A DNA stretch of 64,000 bases from Rhizobium esperanzae (GTDB taxonomy: Bacteria; Pseudomonadota; Alphaproteobacteria; Rhizobiales; Rhizobiaceae), in the NCBI RefSeq assembly GCF_014197615.1, contig NZ_JACIFY010000006.1:186001-250000 (forward strand). Reading direction: 5' to 3'. Shown piece after piece: positions 36,974 to 46,137 of this stretch. The notes beneath the pieces were generated by a model. That model worked only from the letters and a program-made list of their open reading frames with translations. It was not told where the DNA came from and did not search any database. The position numbers and the translations under genes were made by a program. The first letter of the stretch is position 1. Each line of letters starts with the position of its first letter.

Positions 36974-37094
36974 TGCGGATCCCTTCCGTGCCGTTTGTCA
37001 TGGCTTAGCGTTTGACGGGAAAAAATGCCAGCAAGACCGCAGCTTCGCCGCAATTCTATTGGAGGGAAACCGCGAACAAATTGTCGCGGTACCC

Positions 37095-38084
37095 ATGTCT
37101 CGTCATCTCCTCGCCACTTGTCTGGCTGCCTCGTTCCTTCTTCCCGTCATGGCAGAGGCGGCCGACCAGCCGAAACAGCTCGTCATCATTTCCTTCGATG
37201 GCGCCCACGACAACGCGCTCTGGCTGAAGAGCCGCGAGATAGCTGCCAAGAACGGGGCCCACTTCACCTATTTCCTCTCCTGCACCTTCCTGATGAACGA
37301 GGCGGCGAAGAAGGCCTACCAGGCGCCGCACCAGAAACGCGGAAAATCCAATGTCGGCTTCGCCCAGAGCGACGACGAAATCCGCGAACGCCTCGGCAAT
37401 ATCTGGCACGCCCATCTCGAAGGCCACGACATATCGAGCCATGCCTGCGGCCATTTCGACGGCCGCCAGTGGAGCGAGGCCGACTGGTCGGCCGAATACG
37501 CGACCTTTCACGCTACCCTGAAAAACGCCTGGAAGAGCGTCGGCCTCGAAGAGCCGGCCGGCTGGCAGGATCTGGTCGATCACGGCATCAAGGGCTTTCG
37601 CGCTCCCTACCTCTCCGCAACGGCCGGCGCCGACATGATCACCGCCGAAAAGAAGGCGGGCTTCAGCTACGACGCAAGCCTCGTCACCAAAGGCCCTGAT
37701 ATGCCCGTCGAGGAAGACGGCATCATCCGCTTCGGTCTGCCGCTGATCCCCGAAGGCCCCGGCGAAAAACCGATCATCGGCATGGACTACAATCTCTTCG
37801 TCCGCCACTCCAAGGGCGAGGAAGACAAGGCGGACAGCGCTGCCTTCGAGCAGCGCGCCTATTCGGCCTTCAAAGAGGCTTTCGACAAGCAATATGCCGG
37901 CAGCCGCATTCCCCTCCAGCTCGGCTTCCACTTCGTCGAGATGAACGGCGGCGCCTACTGGCGCGCCCTCGACCGCTTGGTCAGCGACGTCTGCCACCGC
38001 ACCGATGTGGCTTGCGTCAGCTATTCCGAGGCGATCCCGATGATCGAGGCACGCGGGAAGCTGGAGGGGGCGTCAGGGCTCTGA
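37095..38084 (+). CDS. Exported polysaccharide deacetylase-like protein
   Basis: A 329-residue protein with a signal peptide (residues 1-22, ending AEA). The NodB-fold catalytic elements are altered but visible: the Asp in ISFDGAHDNALW and the metal His pair in GHDISSHACGHFDG. A later FRAPYLSATAGADM fits motif 3. The likely target is a periplasmic or surface carbohydrate. The ATG at 37095 begins the signal peptide. Confidence 0.82.
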   Translation: MSRHLLATCLAASFLLPVMAEAADQPKQLVIISFDGAHDNALWLKSREIAAKNGAHFTYFLSCTFLMNEAAKKAYQAPHQKRGKSNVGFAQSDDEIRERLGNIWHAHLEGHDISSHACGHFDGRQWSEADWSAEYATFHATLKNAWKSVGLEEPAGWQDLVDHGIKGFRAPYLSATAGADMITAEKKAGFSYDASLVTKGPDMPVEEDGIIRFGLPLIPEGPGEKPIIGMDYNLFVRHSKGEEDKADSAAFEQRAYSAFKEAFDKQYAGSRIPLQLGFHFVEMNGGAYWRALDRLVSDVCHRTDVACVSYSEAIPMIEARGKLEGASGL

Positions 38085-38143
38085 CGTATATTGGGATGAG
38101 AGGGCGTGCCTTGCGCGCCCCTCATCCGCCCAAACCTCACCCA

Positions 38144-39409
38144 TCAACCGTCGACATGCACCACACCGGCTTCACGCTCCAGGTAGTGTTGGTCGATAGC
38201 GGGCAACGGCGCGTCATCGATTGCCGCCTCAAAGGCTTTGAGGCGTTTGTGGATGGAGAGCAGCTCGATGATCGTCGTCCAGGAGTTGACCAGATACTGG
38301 AACGAGTTGCTCACCTGGCCGAAGGCGGTCGAGATCTGCTGGAAGATGCCGTAGGTGATCGTGCCTGCCACAATCGTCGGCACCATCATGAAGACCACGA
38401 AGAGCGCGTCGGCCTGGATGTAGAAATAGCGGGCGACGTTGAAATACATGTAATGGAAGTACATGCGGTAATAGTTCCGTCGAACGTTGCCGAAGAGCTC
38501 CCTCACAGTCAGGGGCTGAGCCCGTTCCGCATGGTCCTCGCCATACACGAGTTCCTTGCGGTAGGCCGCTTCGACGCGCTGATTGCGGAAGTTCAGGCCC
38601 GGCAGCTTGATGCCGGCGACCGCCAGCAGAACCGTGCCGAATGCCGACCAGAAGAGCGCCAGCCAGAAGAGCGAATTCGCCACAGGCCCGACGAACGGCA
38701 GTTCCGTCACATAATGCGACAGCGCCAGAAGGATCGGAAGGAAGACCACGAGCGTCATCACCGAATTGATGAGGCTGATGCCAAGACCTTCGAGTGTGCT
38801 CGAAAAACGCATCGTGTCTTCCTGAACACGCTGCGATGCGCCCTCGATATGGCGCAGCTTTTCCCACTTCGACATGTAGAAATCGTTCATCGCCGTTCGC
38901 CAGCGGAAAATATAGTGGCTGGTAAAGAAGTCGGTCATGATCGATACGAACATGCTGAGAAATGCGATCTGGCAGAAGACCCACATCAGGCTGTAGAAAT
39001 TGTCGACGGAAATGCCCTGCTGCTTTGACAAGGCATTTTGCAGGGTATCGCCGAACGGCCGGCGCCAATTGTTGATCACGACGCTGATCTGGACGCCAAA
39101 GTAAGTTACGAAGATGATCAGCGCCGAACCCCAGATCGACCACAACTTCCAGGGATGCTGCAGCGCCTTCAGATGCCATGCGCCGCAGAAGATCACCGCC
39201 GAAAGGAAGAAATAGCTGTAGAACCAGAGATTTTCTGGGAGCAGGAAGAACGAAAGATCGATCGGTTGCTGTTCTTCCGGCACAGGTCCGTAGCCGAGCG
39301 ATACACCGAGATGAGCGGCGAAGAGATACCAGCCGGCGATGGAAATCAGCGTCCAAACGACGAGCGACGTAAAGAACGCCTTCGGCTGCGGGAAAAAGGA
39401 ATGAAACAC
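38144..39409 (-). CDS. bacA: BacA/SbmA peptide transporter
   Basis: Inner-membrane proton-driven importer of antimicrobial and plant NCR peptides, 421 residues, equal in length to Sinorhizobium BacA. Features are the N-terminal FHSFFPQPKAFF, a conserved core ALQHPWKLWS, NNWRRPFGDTLQNAL, and the late TFGQV-type stretch IFQQISTAFGQVSNSFQYLV. Several hydrophobic segments form the ABC-membrane-like fold without an ATPase. In legume symbionts bacA is needed for bacteroid development, and it also affects very-long-chain fatty acid placement in lipid A. Confidence 0.93.
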   Translation of the reverse strand: MFHSFFPQPKAFFTSLVVWTLISIAGWYLFAAHLGVSLGYGPVPEEQQPIDLSFFLLPENLWFYSYFFLSAVIFCGAWHLKALQHPWKLWSIWGSALIIFVTYFGVQISVVINNWRRPFGDTLQNALSKQQGISVDNFYSLMWVFCQIAFLSMFVSIMTDFFTSHYIFRWRTAMNDFYMSKWEKLRHIEGASQRVQEDTMRFSSTLEGLGISLINSVMTLVVFLPILLALSHYVTELPFVGPVANSLFWLALFWSAFGTVLLAVAGIKLPGLNFRNQRVEAAYRKELVYGEDHAERAQPLTVRELFGNVRRNYYRMYFHYMYFNVARYFYIQADALFVVFMMVPTIVAGTITYGIFQQISTAFGQVSNSFQYLVNSWTTIIELLSIHKRLKAFEAAIDDAPLPAIDQHYLEREAGVVHVDG

Positions 39410-39534
39410 GGGGAGCTTTGCTTTCCTGAACTGTGAGTCTCGGGAGTGTCGTGGAACACTGATTTTGCCGGAAACTAAGGCAGTTCGAAGGAAGCAGCAA
39501 TGGGTTCAGCCGATTGTTACGCAGATGTAACGGG

Positions 39535-40719
39535 TTAAGCGATTTTCCTGATCACCGGCATCACCAGCCCCGCGCAGGCGATGAGGGCGATGGCGGCGAT
39601 CACCGTTGGGGCGGTGAAATTTCCGCTGCGTTCGGCGATCCAGCCGGCAACAACAGGCCCGACGATCTGGCCGAGGCCGAAGGCGGCGGTCATCATCGCC
39701 AGGATCCGCCGCGGGCTCTCCGGGGAAAGCTTGCGGCCGATCTGCAGGCCGTAGGCGGTGATCGCCAGAAAGGTCGCCCCGAACAGCGCGCCGCCGATCA
39801 ACGGCGCGGCCGAGGGCGGCAACATCACGGTCGCCAGCACCCCGGCGGCCTCGACCAGTAGCGCTGTGATATAGACCCCGCCGAGCCCGAGCGGCCTCAC
39901 CAGCGGCTTCCAGGCAAACAGCGCCACCGAAGCGGTCAGGCCGGCGATGAACCAGCAGAGGAACTCGACGAAAGCGCCCGTTGCCGACAGGCGCGCGATG
40001 GTGACGAGGAAGGTCGCCGTGATGACGTAACCGAAGCCGAACAGGCCGTAGGACAGCGTAACGAGCACCATCGGCCGGCTCCAGACAAGCGCCGGCTCCT
40101 TGCCCGTTCGCGCCGATTGCACCGGCGCCAAGGGCAAGAGCCACCAGGCAATGACCAGGCTTGCCGCGCAATAGAGCGCTCCGCCGATCCAGTCGGCGCG
40201 CCAGCCGTCCGGCCCGCCGTGGAAGACCAGCCCGATCAGCAGCACCATCACCGAGGAAAGCGCAATCCCCGCGCCCGGCCCTCCGAAATGCGCCGCCTGC
40301 ACATTGTCGTTGCCGGCGGCAGCCCCGTGGCTGAGCACGATCGACGAGGTGAACACCATGGCAAAGGCGCTGGCGAGACCGGCAAGGAAGCGGATGACGG
40401 CAAAGACCGCGACGGAGTTGGTGGCCGCCATGGCTGCAAGCAGGATCGCGGTGGCAAGCAGCGCCAGCAATGCCACCAGCCGTTCCCGCCCCGCAGCCCA
40501 GCCATAGGCGGCAAGCACGGCGCCGACGAGGTAACCGACGAAATTCGCCGAGGCGATGAAACCGGCGTCCGCCGCCGAAAGCGGCACGCCGCTCATCATG
40601 CCTGGCAGGATCGGCGTGTAGGAGAAGCGTCCGAAACCCATCGCCGCCGCCATGGCGATCGCGCCGGCAGCAGCGGTGGCAACGAGGTTCGGCGGGGAGC
40701 GAGGCAGACGGGAAAGCAT
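39535..40719 (-). CDS. MFS transporter, YbfB/YjiJ family
   Basis: A 394-residue transporter with about 12 hydrophobic segments. The N-terminal GAIAMAAAMGFGRFSYTPILPGM is the signature of the YbfB/YjiJ MFS group. The substrate is unknown. The start at 40719 (MLSRLPRSPP) was preferred; an ATG 30 bases upstream is also in frame. The end at 39535 lies 126 bases from the bacA start. Confidence 0.88.
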   Translation of the reverse strand: MLSRLPRSPPNLVATAAAGAIAMAAAMGFGRFSYTPILPGMMSGVPLSAADAGFIASANFVGYLVGAVLAAYGWAAGRERLVALLALLATAILLAAMAATNSVAVFAVIRFLAGLASAFAMVFTSSIVLSHGAAAGNDNVQAAHFGGPGAGIALSSVMVLLIGLVFHGGPDGWRADWIGGALYCAASLVIAWWLLPLAPVQSARTGKEPALVWSRPMVLVTLSYGLFGFGYVITATFLVTIARLSATGAFVEFLCWFIAGLTASVALFAWKPLVRPLGLGGVYITALLVEAAGVLATVMLPPSAAPLIGGALFGATFLAITAYGLQIGRKLSPESPRRILAMMTAAFGLGQIVGPVVAGWIAERSGNFTAPTVIAAIALIACAGLVMPVIRKIA

Positions 40720-40949
40720 GCAGCGCTTATCGCGCCGCAATCGCTGCACCGCAAACGAGTATTTCTGATCGATCGATCAATTCTGCGAAAGACCGGCTGT
40801 CCGCCGGGGCTGAACACGGCGTTGGCCGATGCATGACGTGTTCGAAGACGCCGTCCCCCGAGAACCTGATCCTGAGGTGCCCAGCAGGGGCCTCGAAGGA
40901 CGAGGCGGGTGCTGCGGTATGGATGAAAGCAAAAGCTCTGCGGGCTGCC

Positions 40950-41708
40950 CTACCCCCGCTCCTCCGGCAGCGTCAAAATCACCGGCCCATTCCGCGTCGC
41001 GACCACCGTATGCTCATATTGCACGGTCGGCGCCTGCGGATCGGCATAAAGCGTCCATGCATCGTCGCCGCCTTCCGCCCAGGTTGCGCCAAGCGACAGG
41101 AAAGGCTCAACCGTGAAGACGAGGCCGTCCGTCATGATGCGTTTTTCCGAAGGGTCGGGCCAGGTTGAAAGCTCGGCCGGCTCCTCGTGCAGCGAGCGGC
41201 CGACGCCATGGCTCGCCAGATTGGCGACGAGCGTATAGCGGTTCTTTTGCGCGAAGGCGCCGACGGCAGTGCCGATCTTTGCCAGCGGCTCGCCCGACTT
41301 CACCTGGTTGAGCCCGACCCAGAGCGCCCGCCTGCCGTCGCGGCAGAGCCGTTCGATCTTCGGCTTGACCGGCGGTATGGCGAAGGAGGCGCCGGTATCG
41401 GCGAAGAAACCGTCCTTCTCGGCCGAAACGTCGATGTTGATGAGATCGCCCGCTCGGATGACGCGCGGACCGGGAATACCGTGGGCAATTTCCTCGTTGA
41501 TGCTGATGCAGGTCGCGCCCGGAAACTGATAGCAGAACTCCGGCGCCGAGCGTGCGCCCGCATCTTCGAGCACCTTGCGGCCGATCTGGTCGAGCTCCAG
41601 CGTCGTCATGCCGGGCTCCATCGCCGCCGCCATCACCTGGATGGCGTTGGCGCAGATGCGGCCGATCTCCTTGAGCTTCACCAGTTCGTCGTCGTTTGCG
41701 ATAACCAT
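40950..41708 (-). CDS. map: Methionine aminopeptidase, type I
   Basis: Removes the N-terminal Met from new proteins; cytosolic, 252 residues. Metal ligands are visible in INIDVSAEKDGFFADTG (two Asp), SHGVGRSLHEEP (His), VFTVEPFLSLG (Glu) and YEHTVVAT (Glu). The substrate-binding stretch APEFCYQFPGATCISINEEIAHG is present. Rhizobia usually carry more than one copy; this may be the secondary one. Confidence 0.93.
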   Translation of the reverse strand: MVIANDDELVKLKEIGRICANAIQVMAAAMEPGMTTLELDQIGRKVLEDAGARSAPEFCYQFPGATCISINEEIAHGIPGPRVIRAGDLINIDVSAEKDGFFADTGASFAIPPVKPKIERLCRDGRRALWVGLNQVKSGEPLAKIGTAVGAFAQKNRYTLVANLASHGVGRSLHEEPAELSTWPDPSEKRIMTDGLVFTVEPFLSLGATWAEGGDDAWTLYADPQAPTVQYEHTVVATRNGPVILTLPEERG

Positions 41709-41749
41709 TCGTCTCTTCCGCCCCTGGCTGCAGAGCGGCCGCGGCCGCC

Positions 41750-42694
41750 TCAGGCTGAGGCTTTCATCCCTTCGCCCTTCTCAGTCAACGCCTTTCTGAC
41801 GAGTGGCGCCACTTTCGTTCCGTAGAGCTCGATACCGCGCATGATCTGATCATGCGGCATCAGGCCGATCGCCATCTGCAGCAGGAAACGGTCGTTTTTG
41901 AACAGCGCGTGCTGGGCGATGATCTTTTCGGCGACCGCCTCGGGATCGCCGACGAAGAGCGCCCCGTTCGGCCCGCGCGACATGTCGAAATGCGCCCGGC
42001 TTGTCGGTCCCCAGCCGCGCTCGCGGCCGATGCGGTTCATCACTTCGGCCTGCGGCCCGTAGAACTGGTCGGCCGCCGCTTGCGTCGTGTCGGCAATGAA
42101 GCCGTGAACGTTGATGCTGGTCTTCAGCTTCGCCTGGTCCTGCCCTGCCCGGCGCGCCGCTTCGCGGTAGAGATCGAAGAGCGGCGCGAACCGGCGCGGC
42201 TCGCCGCCGATGATCGCCAGCGCCACCGGCAGGCCGAGCGCGCCGGCACGCGCCACCGACTGCGGCGTGCCGCCGACGGCGACCCAGAGCGGCAGCGGAT
42301 CCTGCAGCGGCCTGGGATAGACGCCGCGACCGTTGATCGGCGCACGCATCTCGCCCTTCCACTCCACGACCTCACTATCGCGCAACGCCAGCAGCAGATC
42401 GAGCTTCTCCTCGAAAAGCTGGTCGTAATCTTCGAGATTATAGCCGAACAGCGGGAAAGACTCGATGAACGAGCCGCGCCCCGCCATGATTTCGGCCCGG
42501 CCATTGGAAATCAGGTCGAGTGTCGAAAACTGCTGAAAGACCCGCACCGGATCATCGGAAGAGAGCACAGTAACGGCGCTCGTCAACCGGATGTTCTTCG
42601 TTTTCACGGCCGCCGCCGCCAACGCCACCGCGGGAGCGGACGCCGCATAGTCCGGCCGGTGATGTTCTCCGAGCCCGAAGACGTCGAGCCCCAC
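41750..42694 (-). CDS. LLM-class flavin-dependent monooxygenase, 5' end disturbed
   Basis: Luciferase-like oxidoreductase. From a GTG at 42694 it has 314 residues with [39 protein letters not shown] and [22 protein letters not shown]. Family members start about 38 residues earlier. The missing part ([20 protein letters not shown] to IEEIELADQ) is encoded in the same frame up to 42802, but with no ATG, GTG or TTG. An ATGGAA start at 42810 is one base out of frame with it. A one-base deletion at the very start is likely (see finding). Confidence 0.8.
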   Translation of the reverse strand: MGLDVFGLGEHHRPDYAASAPAVALAAAAVKTKNIRLTSAVTVLSSDDPVRVFQQFSTLDLISNGRAEIMAGRGSFIESFPLFGYNLEDYDQLFEEKLDLLLALRDSEVVEWKGEMRAPINGRGVYPRPLQDPLPLWVAVGGTPQSVARAGALGLPVALAIIGGEPRRFAPLFDLYREAARRAGQDQAKLKTSINVHGFIADTTQAAADQFYGPQAEVMNRIGRERGWGPTSRAHFDMSRGPNGALFVGDPEAVAEKIIAQHALFKNDRFLLQMAIGLMPHDQIMRGIELYGTKVAPLVRKALTEKGEGMKASA

Positions 42695-42810
42695 CTGATC
42701 GGCAAGTTCGATCTCCTCGATCAGATGCTTCAGCCGCTCGGCCCCTTCCGTTCCCTTGCTGCGGGAAGGGTTGGGATTGACATCGGCGAATGTGTAAAGC
42801 CCCGTTCCAT

Positions 42811-43165
42811 CATCGGCATCCTGTTGAATTCTGCCACGAGATAGGGATGGTGGGGATGGAGCGCAAATACAAATTCTGGAACGGAATGTTCGAGAATCTT
42901 GATGGCAGAGCGGTGATTTTTGGCGCGCGCGTTATTGTCGGCCTTTGTCGGCGAGACGACAAGGAGTCTTTGCACGGTAGACACGACGCTGCTGGAGAGG
43001 GCATGCAGTGGCACCCCAGAGCCGGGACCGAAGCACAAACCCCAACCACCAATTCGAATCCGAATTCAATCACTTCGAAGCTTCAGCGGAATCATCTTCC
43101 AAGCCATCTCAAACCGTAATTGAAGTATCAGAACGGCCCGGCCCTCGCCGCGCCGTCCCTGCCGC
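42811..43165. other. Intergenic region without a recognisable gene
   Basis: About 355 bases between the LLM gene start and the SRPBCC gene end. Short open frames exist on both strands, but none shows family-like sequence or a good ribosome-binding site. The composition is less GC-rich than the neighbours. No clear repeat or promoter was found. Confidence 0.5.
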
Positions 43166-43633
43166 TCACATCCTCGCCAGCAGCTCCGCCAACTGATCCG
43201 CCGCCTTGCCCCATCCCTCATGGAAACCCATCTTCTCATGCGCTTCCTTGTCCTCGGCGCGCCAGTGCAGCGCCTTGGCCGTATATTTCGTCCTGCCATT
43301 GCCGAGCTCTTCAAGCAGGATGATGCCGGTGAAGAACGGTTTTTCCGACGGTACCCACGCGCTGCTATAGGCATCGGTGAAGACGATCTTCTCGTTCTCG
43401 ATGACCTCCAGATAGACGCCGCGGTTCGGATAGTGATTGCCCTCGGGATCGGCCATGACGATGACGTTGGAGCCGCCGGGGCGGACGTCGAGCGTTGCTT
43501 CCGCCACACTCCAGGGGCGCGGCACGAACCACTGCTTCAAGAGGTCCGGATCGGTCCAGGCCTTGTAGATCTTCTCGCGCGAGGCGTCGAATTCGCGAAT
43601 GAGGACGAGTTCATGCTGCGTGCTGGCGGTCAT
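43166..43633 (-). CDS. SRPBCC (AHSA1/START-like) protein
   Basis: A 155-residue small-ligand-binding fold protein. The start (TQHELVLIREFDASREKIYKAWTDPDLLKQWF) is typical of the AHSA1/YndB group, and the C-terminal helix FHEGWGKAADQLAELL is present. It lies downstream of the ECF sigma gene on the same strand (89-base gap). Such proteins are often partners of ECF/YCII modules, and its ligand is unknown. Confidence 0.88.
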   Translation of the reverse strand: MTASTQHELVLIREFDASREKIYKAWTDPDLLKQWFVPRPWSVAEATLDVRPGGSNVIVMADPEGNHYPNRGVYLEVIENEKIVFTDAYSSAWVPSEKPFFTGIILLEELGNGRTKYTAKALHWRAEDKEAHEKMGFHEGWGKAADQLAELLARM

Positions 43634-43722
43634 TTCAACATCTCTCCGTTTGAGTGAAACCTGTTACGTATCAGGTTGTTACAAGGACGTGTCGACGTTC
43701 GACATTCCGACAGCGCGCCGAA

Positions 43723-44982
43723 TTATTTTGCCATCGGCTGCGCGGTCTCTTCCTGCATCTTGTCGATCTGCCGGCGGATATGGGCGGCTTCCGCCGCCGA
43801 ATGGGCAAGTGCAATGGCGCGGTCGAAGGCTTCGCGTGCTTGGCTGTTGCGGCCGAGCTGCTTCAACAGATTGCCGCGCAGACCATGATAGTAGAAATAG
43901 CCGTCGAGTTTTTCGCCCAGCGGATCGATGAGGTCGAGCGCATCCTGCGCACCTTGGAGCTTGGAGACGACGACGGCCCGATTGAGCGTTATCACAGGTG
44001 ACGGCTGAAGACGCTCCAGCGCGCGATAGAGCAGATCGATCTCCAGCCAGTCGGTATCCTCAGCGCGTTTTGCCCGGGAATGAACAGCGGCGATGGCCGC
44101 CTGGAGCTGAAAGGGTCCGGGCCGGCGGTGACGCAGCGCCTTGTCGAGCAGCGCCACGGCCTCGTTGATGAAGGGCTGGTTCCAGAGCGAGCGATCCTGA
44201 TCCTCGAGCAGCACGATCTCGTCTTCGGCGCTGAACCGCGCCTGCCGGCGCGAGATCTGCAGAAGCATCAGCGCAAGCAGCCCCATCAGTTCCGGTTCGG
44301 ACGGAAAGATACCCAGCATCAGCCGTGCCAGCCGGATCGCCTCGTCACTGAAGGCGGCCGCCTCATGTTTGGGATCGGCCTGGCTGTAGCCCTCGTTGAA
44401 AATCAGATAGATCATCGTGCTGACGATCGAAAGCCGCTCCGCCCTCTCCTCCGCGCTCGGTGTTTCGAAAGGCACGCCCGCCTTGGCGACCCGCGCCTTG
44501 GCCCGGGTGATGCGCTGCTCCATGGCGCTTTCGGACACCAGGAAGGCGCGCGCGATCTGCGGCACCGAAAGGCCGGAAACGATGCGCAGCGCCAGCGCGA
44601 TCTGCTGGGTCGCCGGCAGATCGGGATGGCAGCAGATGAAGAGAAGCCGCAGGATATCGTCGCGGTAATGGGAATCGTCCAGTCGCTCGGCGATATCGCT
44701 TTCGGCATCCTCGGTATCGGAAATCATCTCCTCATCCGGCAGAGCCTGGAGTTTCGACCGCTTGCGCACCGCGTCGATGCCGCTGTTGCGGCCGACGAAG
44801 ATCAGCCAGGCCGTCGGATCGCGCGGCGGCCCCTTTTCCGGCCATGTCCGGATCGCCCTCAGGCACGCCTCCTGGAACGCCTCTTCCGCGGTATCGAGAT
44901 TGCGGAAATAGCGCAGCAGCGCGCCGAGCGCCTTGGGGCGGGCAGAGGCAAGCGCGAGGTCGATCCAGGCAATGTCGGTCAT
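43723..44982 (-). CDS. ECF sigma factor with long C-terminal extension (ECF42-like)
   Basis: A 419-residue regulator. Sigma-2 region: LGALLRYFRNLDTAEEAFQEACLRA. Sigma-4 region: LRIVSGLSVPQIARAFLVSESAMEQRITRAKARV. A C-terminal extension of about 200 residues with TPR-like helices follows (YFYYHGLRGNLLKQLGRNSQ). This architecture with a DGPF/YCII partner gene is the ECF42 pattern, where the extension, not an anti-sigma factor, is thought to control activity. It overlaps the YCII gene by 4 bases. Confidence 0.9.
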   Translation of the reverse strand: MTDIAWIDLALASARPKALGALLRYFRNLDTAEEAFQEACLRAIRTWPEKGPPRDPTAWLIFVGRNSGIDAVRKRSKLQALPDEEMISDTEDAESDIAERLDDSHYRDDILRLLFICCHPDLPATQQIALALRIVSGLSVPQIARAFLVSESAMEQRITRAKARVAKAGVPFETPSAEERAERLSIVSTMIYLIFNEGYSQADPKHEAAAFSDEAIRLARLMLGIFPSEPELMGLLALMLLQISRRQARFSAEDEIVLLEDQDRSLWNQPFINEAVALLDKALRHRRPGPFQLQAAIAAVHSRAKRAEDTDWLEIDLLYRALERLQPSPVITLNRAVVVSKLQGAQDALDLIDPLGEKLDGYFYYHGLRGNLLKQLGRNSQAREAFDRAIALAHSAAEAAHIRRQIDKMQEETAQPMAK

Positions 44983-45353
44983 GATGCAGCATCTCCCGGC
45001 CTGAAGACGTAGAACGGCCGAATTTCGTAAGAGGTGGAACCCGGATTGACCGCAGATAGCTGTTTTGAGAAGGCGACTGCCTCCTCCAGCGTCTCGAAGT
45101 CGACCACATAAAAGCCGAGAAGCGCCTCTTTCGTTTCCGCGAAAGGCCCATCGATCACCAGAGCCTCGTCCTTGCCCTTGCGCACTGTCGTCGCCGCCGT
45201 CGTCGGCATCAGCCGGCCGACAGGGCCGAGCTTGCCGGACTTCGCCAGCGGCTCCTGCACCGCGTAAAGCTTTTCCATGACCGCAGCCTCCTCCTCCTTG
45301 CTCCAGGCGAAGACGGTTTCCTCATGGGCGTAACAAAGGATTGCATAAAGCAT
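44979..45353 (-). CDS. YCII-related (DGPF domain) protein
   Basis: A 124-residue protein with the N-terminal MLYAILCYAHEETVFAWS and the central DGPF motif (LVIDGPFAETKEALLGFYVVD), the hallmark of the YCII/PhnB-like DGPF family. Its stop overlaps the ECF sigma start (ATGA type), so the two are translationally coupled. DGPF proteins accompany ECF42 sigma factors and are typical targets of them. Confidence 0.92.
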   Translation of the reverse strand: MLYAILCYAHEETVFAWSKEEEAAVMEKLYAVQEPLAKSGKLGPVGRLMPTTAATTVRKGKDEALVIDGPFAETKEALLGFYVVDFETLEEAVAFSKQLSAVNPGSTSYEIRPFYVFRPGDAAS

Positions 45354-45459
45354 CGGGTCACTCCTCTTTCCGAATGACGAAGGAGTAACCGCTTAGCCGA
45401 CAGGCCGCATTAAAAAATTATAGATGAGCGGTTGCCCTGCAACTGACCGAAAGATCTCA

Positions 45460-45771
45460 CTACAGCCGCTCTTCGAGCATTTCGACGGTGACGTTACGCC
45501 CGCCGTAAAAGACGCCTAAAATCACGACGTCGTTGCCTTGGACTACGAAAGCAATCGTAACCCGACGGCGATATCCGATAATCCGCAGTCCCGGCACACT
45601 GCCTTCCCGAACGGTTCCTCGTTCAGGAAAAGCCGCCAGATCATCGATGAAATCATATAGGCCTTGGACATATGCACCGGCAATCACCGGCCCGGCTCGC
45701 GTCAGGAGCAATTCGTAAAGCTCATCAAGCTCAGCTTCCGCCCGGCGATGAAAGACGGTACGGTGGACCAT
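45460..45771 (-). CDS. ParE-type toxin
   Basis: A 103-residue RelE/ParE-fold toxin: FHRRAEAELDELYELLL, SVPGLRIIGYRRRVTIAFVV and VILGVFYGGRN. By analogy with ParE it would act on DNA gyrase, though this is not certain from sequence. It follows the antitoxin by 3 bases. Confidence 0.87.
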   Translation of the reverse strand: MVHRTVFHRRAEAELDELYELLLTRAGPVIAGAYVQGLYDFIDDLAAFPERGTVREGSVPGLRIIGYRRRVTIAFVVQGNDVVILGVFYGGRNVTVEMLEERL

Positions 45772-45774
45772 CCG

Positions 45775-46041
45775 CTACTTGGCTTTCGCCAAGTTCGCCC
45801 GATGTTTTGCCTCGAAACGGCCGCGCGCAGTCTCCATCGGAACTGCCAGCGAGGGATCGCGCTGCAATTCTTCATATCTGCCGGGAATCTCTTCATGAAG
45901 CCAGCGCTCTCGGGACTCCTCATAATCTTCAAGCATGCGCAAACCGGCGCGGACGACCTCGCTGGCATTGTTGTAGCGACCGGATTCCAGCTGCTTCCTA
46001 ATGAACTTCTCGTAGTGTTCGCTCAGCGCAAAACTTGCCAT
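45775..46041 (-). CDS. ParD-type antitoxin
   Basis: An 88-residue ribbon-helix-helix antitoxin: [37 protein letters not shown] is the CopG/ParD signature. It precedes the ParE toxin, the usual order for parDE. The C-terminal tail would wrap the toxin. The locus is intact. Confidence 0.9.
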   Translation of the reverse strand: MASFALSEHYEKFIRKQLESGRYNNASEVVRAGLRMLEDYEESRERWLHEEIPGRYEELQRDPSLAVPMETARGRFEAKHRANLAKAK

Positions 46042-46137
46042 GGCAAATTACCGTCTTCCAATCTTAGAGGCAGAAGCAATTGTATCAACAGTTGCTAACT
46101 ATTGATAGTTCCAGCCAAGCTCTCTCGAGGGCTTTTC

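Noticed and set aside
42790..43119. Short open frames on both strands in the gap before the SRPBCC gene
   Set aside because: No start signal or recognisable family; one partly overlaps the LLM gene start in a wrong frame.
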